A stretch of 38,902 nt of DNA from Gammaproteobacteria bacterium (GTDB lineage: Bacteria; Pseudomonadota; Gammaproteobacteria; Pseudomonadales; Cellvibrionaceae): NCBI GenBank assembly GCA_005801205.1, contig SYDJ01000174.1:1-38902 (forward strand). Reading direction: 5' to 3'. Both the position numbers and the translations under genes were made by a program. The notes under the pieces are model-generated. The model searched no databases and was not told the DNA's origin. It saw only the letters and a program-made list of their open reading frames with translations. This document shows, piece by piece, positions 8,396-17,223 of the stretch. The first letter of the stretch is position 1; each line of letters starts with the position of its first letter.

Positions 8396-10636
8396 TCATC
8401 CAATTTTTAGGTGATTTTTAATGGGCAAGTCGCGGATGCGCGGGCCGCCAGCGGCTACTATCGCGTTAGTAATACTTGCACCTACGGGCGGCATTCCCGG
8501 CTCACCGGCACCGCTGTGTTTTTTATCGCTGCTGATTAGCGTCACCACTATTTTTGGGCTTTGCGATATTCTCAGCATTGGGTAATCGTGAAAACTGGAT
8601 TGTTCGGCGGCACCTTCTTTAAAGGAAATTTCACCCATAAGTGCGGCCGATAAACCAAAAATAACCGAACCTTCCATTTGCGCATGTACACGGTCTGGGT
8701 TGAGAATTTGTCCGCAGTCTATGGATATGTGAACTTCCAAAACGCGCAATTCATTATTGGCAAGGCTGACTTTGCTGGCCACAGCAACATAACTTTCAAA
8801 ACTGCGATGGGTGGCGAATCCCCAACCTTCAGACGCCTTCACTGTTGCTGGCCAACCACTGGTTTTTTGTACGGCCTTAATGGCATTTTTTAAGCGCAGC
8901 GGGCTATAGGCAAAATCACTTTTTTCGGTTGTGGGTTTTCCATCATTCGGTTCATCGGCGGGCAAAGAATCCAAATGGTATTGCAGCGGATCAATTTTAT
9001 TTGAGCGCGCAATTTCGTCCATAAAACTATTGAGCGCAAAAGCATGATTGCTGTTGTAAACCGAACGCACCCAGCCAATTCTTGTGTGAGCAATGACCGG
9101 AATATTTCTAGCGCGAAAGTGAGGAATTTTGTACACGTGCGAGGTAAAACCTTGCCCTAATTCCCAGTCTTGCATGTAGCCCGTGTCAGGTTTAAAGAGT
9201 GAAATGATGGAGGGCGATGCCACGCTAGAATCCAAGCCAATAATCTGGTGCTTGGCATCAAGTGCGGCGTTGTAATGCTGCACACTGAAGGCGTGATAGT
9301 AACCATGACGCGTAGTATCTTCGCGAGTCCAGGTGACTTTGACCGGTTTGCCAATAGCTTTAGCAAGCACCACTGCCTCAGCCACAAAATCGGGCTTGGA
9401 TTTGCGACCAAAACCGCCACCTAATAAGGTGATATTGACGGTGACTTGTTCAAGCTTAAATCCCAACATATCGGCAATTAATTTGCGCGCGGTCATGGGG
9501 TCTTGCACGCAGGCCCATACTTCACAGCTAGTTGCCGTGACTTTCGCCGTAGCCGCAGGCGGCTCCATGGTGGCGTGTTCTAAATGCGGGAGGCTGTAGG
9601 TCGCTTCATAGGTTTGCGCTGCGCTGGCAAAGGCTTGGGCGATATCGCCACGGGTGGCAACGGTTTTTGCTTCAGTGACCGGCGCTGAAATGAGTTTACT
9701 GATAGCCGCGCGTGAATCGAACTTCGCATGGGCAGGATTGTTTGCCCAAGTCACGCTCAGGGCTTTACGGCCTTCCATCGCTGCCCAAGTATTGGTGGCA
9801 ATAATGGCGACGCCGGCGAGAGGATTAAAGCCTGCTGGCTCAATGCCGCCGTCTAACTTTACAGCTTGAATGACACCGGGAATAAGTAGCGCTTTACTGG
9901 CATCAAAGGATTTTACTTTGCCGCCTAAAATGGGGCTGCGCTCAATACTGGCGTACACCATATCGGGAATTTTCGTGTCTATACCGAAGCTGGTGGTTCC
10001 CCTCACTATATCCGCAAAGTCGGCCATGGCCATGGGCTTGCCGATGTACTTAAACTCCTGCGGATTTTTAAAGCTGAGTAGTTTTGCATCGGGCAGTGGC
10101 AGCTTGGCCGCTGCTTGTGCCAATTCACCATAGCTCAGAGATTTTCCACTGGGTGAATGGGTTACGCGGTGGTCTTTGGCGATACAAGATTCCAGCGGCA
10201 CTTGCCATGTAGCCGCAGCTGCTTGACGCAACATGAGTTTGGCAGAGGCACCCATTACGCGCATCGGCTGGAAAAAATTGCGCACGCTATTGGAGCCATC
10301 GGTATTTTGATCGCCGTATTTTTCGTCGGCTTGTGCTTGCAGAATATCTATTTTGTCCCAGTCTGCGTCTAACTCATCGGCCACGATTTGCGGCAGGCTG
10401 GTGCGAATGCCTTGCCCCATTTCCGATCTGTGCGCCATGATGGTGACGCGATTATTCGCGGCAATATGAACAAAGATATTGAGCGCAACTGCTTGGCGAG
10501 CGGCGGCTTTTTGCGTGCTTAAGGCAAACGCGCCATAGGCCGATTGGCTCACGGTGGTTTGTAAGGCTAATCCGGCAGAGCCTAAGCCTGTCATTTTTAA
10601 AAAATCGCGGCGATTTAATTTGCTTAAGGTGGCCAT
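8396..10636 (-). CDS. xanthine dehydrogenase/aldehyde oxidase family, molybdopterin-binding large subunit (isoquinoline 1-oxidoreductase beta-like), Tat signal
   Basis: N-terminal LNRRDFLKMTGLGSAGLAL twin-arginine motif; SEMGQGIRTSLPQIVADEL, GGGFGRKSKPDFVAEAV, HSGAGEPGMPPVGASITNAI. Confidence 0.9.
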   Translation of the reverse strand: MATLSKLNRRDFLKMTGLGSAGLALQTTVSQSAYGAFALSTQKAAARQAVALNIFVHIAANNRVTIMAHRSEMGQGIRTSLPQIVADELDADWDKIDILQAQADEKYGDQNTDGSNSVRNFFQPMRVMGASAKLMLRQAAAATWQVPLESCIAKDHRVTHSPSGKSLSYGELAQAAAKLPLPDAKLLSFKNPQEFKYIGKPMAMADFADIVRGTTSFGIDTKIPDMVYASIERSPILGGKVKSFDASKALLIPGVIQAVKLDGGIEPAGFNPLAGVAIIATNTWAAMEGRKALSVTWANNPAHAKFDSRAAISKLISAPVTEAKTVATRGDIAQAFASAAQTYEATYSLPHLEHATMEPPAATAKVTATSCEVWACVQDPMTARKLIADMLGFKLEQVTVNITLLGGGFGRKSKPDFVAEAVVLAKAIGKPVKVTWTREDTTRHGYYHAFSVQHYNAALDAKHQIIGLDSSVASPSIISLFKPDTGYMQDWELGQGFTSHVYKIPHFRARNIPVIAHTRIGWVRSVYNSNHAFALNSFMDEIARSNKIDPLQYHLDSLPADEPNDGKPTTEKSDFAYSPLRLKNAIKAVQKTSGWPATVKASEGWGFATHRSFESYVAVASKVSLANNELRVLEVHISIDCGQILNPDRVHAQMEGSVIFGLSAALMGEISFKEGAAEQSSFHDYPMLRISQSPKIVVTLISSDKKHSGAGEPGMPPVGASITNAIVAAGGPRIRDLPIKNHLKIG

Positions 10637-11124
10637 TAAATTGCTCCCTTCGACTTTGTAGCAGGCTGATGAATCTGTACCCCGGCGACGGATTTAATCG
10701 CCGCCTCAATACGGGGATAAGTGCCGCAACGGCAAATATTGCCAGACATGGCGTCTTTGATTTCCGCATCTGAAGGCGTGGGGTTATTTTTTAAGAGCGC
10801 TGCTGCACTCATGAGTTGCCCTGATTGGCAGTAACCACACTGCGGAACCTTGTGAGCTATCCAAGCCTGTTGCAGCGGATGATCGCCGTTAGCCGAAAGC
10901 CCTTCAATGGTAGTGATTTCAGCACCAAATGCGGCCGCAAGTGGCATTAAGCAGGAGCGAACCGGCAGACCGTTTAAATGAATGGTACAGGCGCCACACA
11001 GGCCCTTACCGCAACCAAATTTGGTGCCGGTCATATTGAGTAGATCGCGCAATACCCACAGCAGCGGCATATTGGGGTCAGCATCTATTGGGTGTTCAAC
11101 ACCATTAATTTTTACCTTGTTCAC
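10636..11124 (-). CDS. (2Fe-2S)-binding small subunit of a molybdenum hydroxylase (IorA-like)
   Basis: [22 protein letters not shown]...[16 protein letters not shown]...[12 protein letters not shown], two 2Fe-2S motifs; overlaps the next gene. Confidence 0.93.
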   Translation of the reverse strand: MNKVKINGVEHPIDADPNMPLLWVLRDLLNMTGTKFGCGKGLCGACTIHLNGLPVRSCLMPLAAAFGAEITTIEGLSANGDHPLQQAWIAHKVPQCGYCQSGQLMSAAALLKNNPTPSDAEIKDAMSGNICRCGTYPRIEAAIKSVAGVQIHQPATKSKGAI

Positions 11125-11762
11125 AGACTCTCTCCTTCTGGGGTTCTGATTCGGCGGGGGTTGATTAGGGCGGTGCTGAGTTTATGCTCGTTAAAACGAG
11201 CCCACTGATCTTGGGTATCTATATCGATTGCAGCGGTCGCCATGGGCACGCTGATAACCGAGTTTTCTTGGAGCATGTGTTTTGCGCCCATATCGCCGTT
11301 GAGTTCTTTAAGTTGGTTGAAATAGTGATTTGGGAAAATCGCGGGGACACCTAAACCATCGGCATAACTGGCGCACACAATGGGTGGAATGTCGTTGCTT
11401 TTTAACTGCTCATAGCGACTGGTTAAGCGTGCTAAGTCAAAGCTGCTGAGCGCTGCTTGATCGCACAGCATAATTAATACAGCGCTGGCGCTGGCAGGTA
11501 AGGCCGCTACTCCACACGCGATAGAAGAGCCAATGCCCTGATTCCAATTAGGATTTATAACGACCTGTGCTCGCCTCACCAGAAGCGCTAATTGTTCGTG
11601 GCGAAAACCAAGGACAACAGAAACGCGAGCCGGGGCAAGAATAGAGGCCTGATGAACCGCGTGCTCAAGCATGGTTTTATCGCCAATCATGGCAAGTTGT
11701 TTAACGGCATCGCCAAAGCGGCGGCCTTCGCCTGCGGCGAGTATCAGAATATGCAAACTCAC
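11121..11762 (-). CDS. MocA/MobA-like nucleotidyltransferase (molybdenum cofactor cytidylyltransferase family)
   Basis: [26 protein letters not shown]-transferase motif; GTG start at 11762 gives a GTGA overlap with the xdhC stop, more plausible than the longer ORF-track start at 11816. Confidence 0.8.
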   Translation of the reverse strand: MSLHILILAAGEGRRFGDAVKQLAMIGDKTMLEHAVHQASILAPARVSVVLGFRHEQLALLVRRAQVVINPNWNQGIGSSIACGVAALPASASAVLIMLCDQAALSSFDLARLTSRYEQLKSNDIPPIVCASYADGLGVPAIFPNHYFNQLKELNGDMGAKHMLQENSVISVPMATAAIDIDTQDQWARFNEHKLSTALINPRRIRTPEGESL

Positions 11763-12796
11763 GCGAATTCCCTCGTGAGTGAAACAACGGGTAGGGAGCT
11801 TTTTGTAGTCAAACAATTATTCGATTCGAGTATCTGATGGCATTGTGCAAGTGTTGCGAGCGCAATAGATTCGGGTAAATCGCCGCCGAGCGGCAACCCC
11901 ATGGGGCCATATATTTTGTTGCAATCGCCAATCCCCGCACGATTAAGCACCTTGAGCTTGCGATGTTGTGGGCCTAGCAAACCAATATAGCGTGCCGTGG
12001 AATTTTGTAAGGCTCTGACGGCAAGCGCATCCATTTCGATGTTGTGTGTCATCACTATGGCTGCATCAATTGTGTTGAGAAAATTCGCTGGACTAAGCGC
12101 ATCTGCACTATCGCGAATAATGGTTGTTGCTGTTGGAAAGTCCGCTGATTTTGCGTAGCCCGCACGGCTATCAATAAGCGTAATTTGCCAGCCCAAAACG
12201 CTTGCCATTTGTACCAAGGGAATTGCATCCACCCCGCCACCAAAAATCACCAGATGCGTTTGTGGTTGCACCGCGATGGCGAGCAAATTGTTTCCAAATT
12301 GATCGTTAAAATAGTGTGTTTGATGCGTTGCTAGATTATGTTGCGAAAAGTCGTCGGCCGTTATTAACCGATTTTGTACAGCACTATTATTAAGTGAAAT
12401 GGAATAATGTATTGGCGTGCGATTTTGTAGCGCGAGATACAACTGATCTAGATGATGATAATGATTTTCTGCAGCAATGGGCTGCAATAAAATAGTCACC
12501 TTGCCGCCACAACCTAACGCCATGGCCCAAGGTGAATCTGAGTTTTCACTAGAATCATAAAAAACGCGTAGTGGTTGATTAAAGGTTAAGACTTTTTTTA
12601 CATCCACTAACAAGGATTTTTCTAAACATCCGCCACTGATTAATCCAAAGTATTGCCCTAATTCATTCACTAAAATCATCGCGCCTGTTTTGCGATAATT
12701 TGAGCCTTCAATCTGAATGACAGTGCCTAACACCCAGCGCAATAGATCGCGCTGGGTGTACCACTGAGCCAAAATCCCCTGAAGATGATTAGCCAT
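11759..12796 (-). CDS. XdhC/CoxI family Mo-hydroxylase maturation protein
   Basis: VLGTVIQIEGSNYRKTGAMILVNELGQYFGLISGGCLE...HLVIFGGGVDAIPLV...YIGLLGPQHR. Confidence 0.87.
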   Translation of the reverse strand: MANHLQGILAQWYTQRDLLRWVLGTVIQIEGSNYRKTGAMILVNELGQYFGLISGGCLEKSLLVDVKKVLTFNQPLRVFYDSSENSDSPWAMALGCGGKVTILLQPIAAENHYHHLDQLYLALQNRTPIHYSISLNNSAVQNRLITADDFSQHNLATHQTHYFNDQFGNNLLAIAVQPQTHLVIFGGGVDAIPLVQMASVLGWQITLIDSRAGYAKSADFPTATTIIRDSADALSPANFLNTIDAAIVMTHNIEMDALAVRALQNSTARYIGLLGPQHRKLKVLNRAGIGDCNKIYGPMGLPLGGDLPESIALATLAQCHQILESNNCLTTKSSLPVVSLTREFA

Positions 12797-12837
12797 GAGG
12801 GCATACTTTTTTGGTTAGGAATCTATTAACGTTTGCG

Positions 12838-14883
12838 TTAATGTTTTGGTACTGCTTGAGTCGTTTTATACTCGGCTGCGAATTGCGTTAAATACGCTTG
12901 CCACTCTTGCGCGGATTTAATGTCTTTCGCTTTTTCCCAGCCATAACCTGCATAGTAAAATATCTTGCCGCGACTATCGGTGTTGGTAATGTAAAGTGCA
13001 TGGCTGGTGTCGGGCGCATTTCCGTTATAGGTAGTAACGGCTTGCACAATGTTTTTGGGGTCCATAAAAATGCCTGTACCCAAACCAAAACCATCCATTT
13101 TTTCCCATGTTGAAAGCCAACCGGTTTTTTGATCAAAGGTTGCTATGGCATTGCCATCATGAGTAGTAACCCCAACGGCGACTGGCAAGTTTTCAACAAT
13201 TTTTCCGTTCATTCTAAAGGTAGACTCCACTGCATACATCCGTGAGCCCATCTTCAACATAATACGTTTTTCTTCACTGTATTTATCGCCGTTTATGGTT
13301 TTGTGATAAGTCAGTGTAAATATCACGAACTTAGATGTACTTTCCTGCAGTGATGCTCTGGTGTAAGTCTCTAAGGGCTCGCGCTTGCCGTTAATCCACA
13401 GAGCTGAACCGCCGCAACCGGCTGAGGCACCAACATGATAATTATCTAAGCCTTCGCCACGGTCTTGGTGATAAGAAATGTTTTGTTTTGTTTCCAGCTC
13501 GTACCATTTATTAATAATGGGATAGTTCACGCGTTTTAACCAGCAATCAATTCCTGCATCTTCATTGCCACTGCGCAACGCTGGGCCATAGGCTCTAAAG
13601 GCAACCAGATCATTTTCCCATGCAAAATCATCTTTGCGTTCTGGAACATAACGAGCAAAGGTGCGAGGGCGTTTAGGGTCATGGAATATTTTGAGTTCTT
13701 TATCCAATTTTGCATTGGACGATTTCATTCCCGCCGTGAGCTTCTTTGAGTCTGCTATTTGTGCCGGGGCATGGCCACCAACAAGTTTAAACACCTCTGA
13801 ACCTGCTGCTAAGAAGGCTCCTGAGCCATAGGTTTCGGTTTTATCGGGCCATGCTTGGCCCGGTGCCGCGCCAATGGGCTGTACATAACCGAGCATACCG
13901 TCTTTAGTGACGTGCGAATTTGCAGCCGCCCAACCTTTGAATATGGCGTTGGTAAATTTCTCGTCTTTTAAAATGCCACGGTTCACGCCCCACGCCAAAC
14001 CGTAAGTAAAGAATGATGTACCGCTCGTTTCTGGTGTTGGAAAGTTTTCCGCATTTAATAAGCTCATTGACCAATGCCCCTGCGGGGTTTGAATTTTTAC
14101 AAGGGTATCTGCCATTTTTAAATAGATTTTGAGTAGATAAGCGTACTCTGCAGAGTCTTTTGGCAACTCATCCATCATTAATGCAAGACCAGCAAATACC
14201 CAACCATTGCCACGGGCCCAAAACACTTTTCTGTCGTTAACGCGTTTTGTTAGGTAGTTGCTATCGCGATAGAACAAGCCCTCTTCTGCGTCATACAAAT
14301 GATCCACAGTGGCTTTTACTTCGGCCATCATCCAAGTGTTGTAGGTTTGATTGCCTGTGATTTTTGCGAGCTTTGCCCAAACGGGGGGCGCCATAAATAA
14401 TGCATCGCACCAAGTCCAGCGTTCAAAGTGAATGTAATTATCAATAGAAATAGGTTCTTCACTTGGGTAAGCCATTACATGGTCCAAGCTTGCTTGGGTT
14501 GGCTCTAACATGCGCTTGTCGCCATAGTGGCGATAGAGTTCTAAATACAATTGCCCAATTGTATGATCGTCTGCCATGTAGGTGCGATCATGCAGTTTGA
14601 ATTGGGTTCGTTCGCCGACACTTTTTGCCCATTCTAGGTAGCGCTTATCGCTCGTAACATCTACCCATTTCATGAGGCCTACATAAAATGCGCCGTGAGT
14701 CCAATCACGAATATCATGGGGTTCGGGGTAGTTACTAAATTTGTCGCGGAAATGTTCTATTTGCCAATCGGCCACGCCTTGCATTGCTAGCGCGACTTCT
14801 TCCGGTTTGGGTTTATCTTGGGCTGATGCATAACTGGATGCTACAGCCATAATCAGGAGTATTAAAACGGATTTAATAGTCAT
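12838..14883 (-). CDS. secreted GH105 (unsaturated uronyl/rhamnogalacturonyl hydrolase) fused to a DUF4861-like domain
   Basis: Signal peptide MTIKSVLILLIMAVASSYASAQ; ADDHTIGQLYLELYRHYGD, WARGNGWVFAGLALMMDELP, GTSFFTYGLAWGVNRGIL (GH88/105); C-terminal FARYVPERKDDFAWENDLVAFRAYGPALRSG...GIDCWLKRVNYPIINKWY (DUF4861-like). Start reassigned from 14913 to the Met before the signal peptide. Confidence 0.87.
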   Translation of the reverse strand: MTIKSVLILLIMAVASSYASAQDKPKPEEVALAMQGVADWQIEHFRDKFSNYPEPHDIRDWTHGAFYVGLMKWVDVTSDKRYLEWAKSVGERTQFKLHDRTYMADDHTIGQLYLELYRHYGDKRMLEPTQASLDHVMAYPSEEPISIDNYIHFERWTWCDALFMAPPVWAKLAKITGNQTYNTWMMAEVKATVDHLYDAEEGLFYRDSNYLTKRVNDRKVFWARGNGWVFAGLALMMDELPKDSAEYAYLLKIYLKMADTLVKIQTPQGHWSMSLLNAENFPTPETSGTSFFTYGLAWGVNRGILKDEKFTNAIFKGWAAANSHVTKDGMLGYVQPIGAAPGQAWPDKTETYGSGAFLAAGSEVFKLVGGHAPAQIADSKKLTAGMKSSNAKLDKELKIFHDPKRPRTFARYVPERKDDFAWENDLVAFRAYGPALRSGNEDAGIDCWLKRVNYPIINKWYELETKQNISYHQDRGEGLDNYHVGASAGCGGSALWINGKREPLETYTRASLQESTSKFVIFTLTYHKTINGDKYSEEKRIMLKMGSRMYAVESTFRMNGKIVENLPVAVGVTTHDGNAIATFDQKTGWLSTWEKMDGFGLGTGIFMDPKNIVQAVTTYNGNAPDTSHALYITNTDSRGKIFYYAGYGWEKAKDIKSAQEWQAYLTQFAAEYKTTQAVPKH

Positions 14884-15073
14884 AGTTTTCTCATGTGTTA
14901 ATGACACGAACAATAGTTTTGGCTGTAGTTAAACAGAACCAACCTTTTATAGCGTATTTAGAAACAACGCTTTGACAAACAGATACTGGCAATTTTGGTA
15001 ATAAGCAGCTAAAAAATTAACATAACATTGAATTAATCATTGATCTCATGGTTCTGCAAAAACAAGCCCCACT

Positions 15074-15105
15074 CTAAAAAAGCTCCTCGCTAAAAAAGCT
15101 CCTCG
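15074..15105. repeat. two perfect tandem copies of a 16-bp unit (ctaaaaaagctcctcg) plus a partial third
   Basis: ctaaaaaagctcctcg|ctaaaaaagctcctcg|ctaaaaaaagcccct, read directly. Confidence 0.9.
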
Positions 15106-15106
15106 C

Positions 15107-15136
15107 TAAAAAAAGCCCCTTTCTAAGGAAAGGGGC
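15107..15136 (-). terminator. Rho-independent terminator/attenuator in the leader of the GH105 operon
   Basis: Minus strand: gcccctttc-ctta-gaaaggggc followed by TTTTTTT; lies between motif A and the GH105 start. Confidence 0.75.
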
Positions 15137-15218
15137 AAATTGAGTGAGAAAACTCAAATGTACCGGTGTTTGGAGAACTCCAAGTACCAGTCTAGTTTAT
15201 GCAGGTATAAAAATGACG

Positions 15219-15250
15219 CTAGTCACCTGTCAGTTCGTTATAAAGTGGGT
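15219..15250 (-). promoter_or_regulatory. bipartite motif copy A (gene-sense ACCCACTTT-N17-GACTAG), upstream of the GH105 operon
   Basis: ctagtca at 15219, aaagtggg at 15242 (23-nt start-to-start); TTACCC further upstream (gggtaaca at 15288). Confidence 0.8.
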
Positions 15251-15467
15251 AGCCAAAAAATAAACAAATACAGTAATTTGTGAACTAGGGTAACAGGCTG
15301 AAAGTTGCATTTATATTCTTAGGGTCAGCTCTGCAAAATGACTGCACTACAAGGAATTAACACTTAAGCAGTATGTATAAATATAATCTTGAGACATGAT
15401 AGCGGCATAAATACTAGACGAAGCCATTACGCCTGTAAATTTTCGTAAACAACACCAAGGTATAAAA

Positions 15468-16307
15468 ATGAAAAAAATTGAAGAACGCTTCGCAGTCCAT
15501 GTGGATGACTACAAAAGCTACGATACTGAGAAACTGCGCAAACACTTTTTAATTGAATCTGTCTTTGCGACAGACGATGTATTGTTCACCTATACCCACT
15601 ACGAGCGCTTAATGGTGGGCGGTGCAATGCCGGTTAATACCCCCGTGAAACTTGAAACTGTAGAACAGTTAAAGTCTGAATACTTCTTACAGCGCCGCGA
15701 ATTGGGCGCTATCAATATCGGCGGTAACGGCACGGTGACTGTTGACGGCGACGTGTTTGCGATAGGCACTAAAGAAGCGCTCTATATTGGCCGTGGTGCA
15801 AAAGACGTTGTGTTCAATAGCGATGACAGCAACAACCCCGCTAAATTCTATTTGAATTCAACGCCAGCACATTGCAGCTATCCCACTAAAAAAGTGAACA
15901 AAGAAAACAGCAAAGTCTTGCACATGGGGGCAGGCGATACCTGTAACGAGCGCGACATTTATCAATTGATGATTAGCACCGTGCTAGACACCTGCCAATT
16001 GCAAATGGGTATGACCGAATTAAAACCCGGTAGTATTTGGAACACCATGCCAATGCACACCCACAGCCGCCGTATGGAAGCCTACTTCTACTTTAATATT
16101 CCAGACACCCATGCGGTTTGTCACTTTATGGGCCCCGCCGAAGAAACCCGTCATATTTGGGTAGGCAACGAGCAAGCCGTCGTATCACCACCTTGGTCAA
16201 TGCACTCAGGTGTGGGCACCGCGAACTACACCTTTATTTGGGGTATGGCGGGCGAGAACCACGACTACACCGATATGGATTTCCATAAGCCAAGCGAGGT
16301 GAAGTAA
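15468..16307 (+). CDS. kduI: 5-dehydro-4-deoxy-D-glucuronate isomerase
   Basis: MPMHTHSRRMEAYFYFNIPDTHAVCHFMGPAEETRHIWVGNEQAVVSPPWSMHSGVGTANYTFIWGMAGEN. Confidence 0.97.
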   Translation: MKKIEERFAVHVDDYKSYDTEKLRKHFLIESVFATDDVLFTYTHYERLMVGGAMPVNTPVKLETVEQLKSEYFLQRRELGAINIGGNGTVTVDGDVFAIGTKEALYIGRGAKDVVFNSDDSNNPAKFYLNSTPAHCSYPTKKVNKENSKVLHMGAGDTCNERDIYQLMISTVLDTCQLQMGMTELKPGSIWNTMPMHTHSRRMEAYFYFNIPDTHAVCHFMGPAEETRHIWVGNEQAVVSPPWSMHSGVGTANYTFIWGMAGENHDYTDMDFHKPSEVK

Positions 16308-16309
16308 TA

Positions 16310-17101
16310 ATGAATCATTCACTGTTTGATTTAACCGGAAAAGTGGCCGTCGTTACAGGTGCAACTCACGGCCTAGGTATGGCAATGGCCTCCGGCCTTG
16401 CGAGCGCTGGCGCAACCTTAATTATTAACGGCAATTCGTCGCAAGAAAAAATAGACAATGCCGTTAACGAATATCGCGCAAAAGGTTTTAAGGCCTTTGG
16501 TTACAAATTTAACGTAACCGAAGAAGCTCAAGTGATTGCGGCTGTTGATCAAATTGAACAAGATCACGGCCCTATCGATATTCTTATCAACAATGCCGGC
16601 ATTATTAAACGCACTCCACTGCTAGAAATGACGCTGGAAGATTTTGAAGAAGTGATCAAAATTGATTTAACGGGCGTGTTTACTATGACGCGCCCCATTG
16701 CGCGCAAAATGGTTGAGCGTCGCCAAGGGAAAATTATTAACATCTGTTCCATGATGAGTGAATTAGGCCGCAATTCAGTAGGCGCATACGCCGCTGCTAA
16801 AGGCGGATTAAAAATGCTCACCAAAAACATGGCCACCGAATGGGCAAAATACAATGTGCAAGTTAACGGCATTGGCCCCGGTTATTTTGCTACCAGCCAA
16901 ACCGAAGCGATCCGTGTGGATGGCCATCCCTTCAACGATTTTATTATCAACCGCACACCGGCAGGCAAATGGGGCGACCCAGATGATTTGCAAGGCGCTA
17001 CCATTTTTCTTGCGTCAAAAGCGAGCGATTTTGTCACCGGCCAAATCGTTTATGTAGACGGTGGAATATTAGCGACTATTGGTAAACCTATTAACGAGTG
17101 A
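16310..17101 (+). CDS. kduD: 2-dehydro-3-deoxy-D-gluconate 5-dehydrogenase (SDR)
   Basis: SDR motifs GATHGLGMAMA, NNAGIIKRTPL, YAAAKGG; follows kduI. Confidence 0.95.
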   Translation: MNHSLFDLTGKVAVVTGATHGLGMAMASGLASAGATLIINGNSSQEKIDNAVNEYRAKGFKAFGYKFNVTEEAQVIAAVDQIEQDHGPIDILINNAGIIKRTPLLEMTLEDFEEVIKIDLTGVFTMTRPIARKMVERRQGKIINICSMMSELGRNSVGAYAAAKGGLKMLTKNMATEWAKYNVQVNGIGPGYFATSQTEAIRVDGHPFNDFIINRTPAGKWGDPDDLQGATIFLASKASDFVTGQIVYVDGGILATIGKPINE

Positions 17102-17165
17102 TAAGACAGTAACGAAATTTAAAAATGTAATTACAAAAAAGAAGTACATCAATTTTTATGAATAC

Positions 17166-17198
17166 AAAAAAGCCGCTAAAAATTAGCGGCTTTTTTGT
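17166..17198. terminator. bidirectional intrinsic terminator between convergent kduD and the TonB-dependent receptor
   Basis: aaaaaagccgctaaaaattagcggctttttt hairpin with A/T runs on both sides. Confidence 0.88.
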
Positions 17199-17223
17199 TA
17201 AGCATCACACAATCTTTTAATAC

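Noticed and set aside
12826-12841. TTAACG-TTTG-CGTTAA palindrome spanning the GH105 stop codon
   Set aside because: Short, single copy, and overlapping coding sequence; no supporting context.
15219-15250. Motif A as the kduI-kduD promoter element
   Set aside because: Copies B-D are all oriented toward minus-strand genes. Copy A has the orientation that fits GH105 (minus), not kduI (plus), so control of kduI by A is possible but not claimed.
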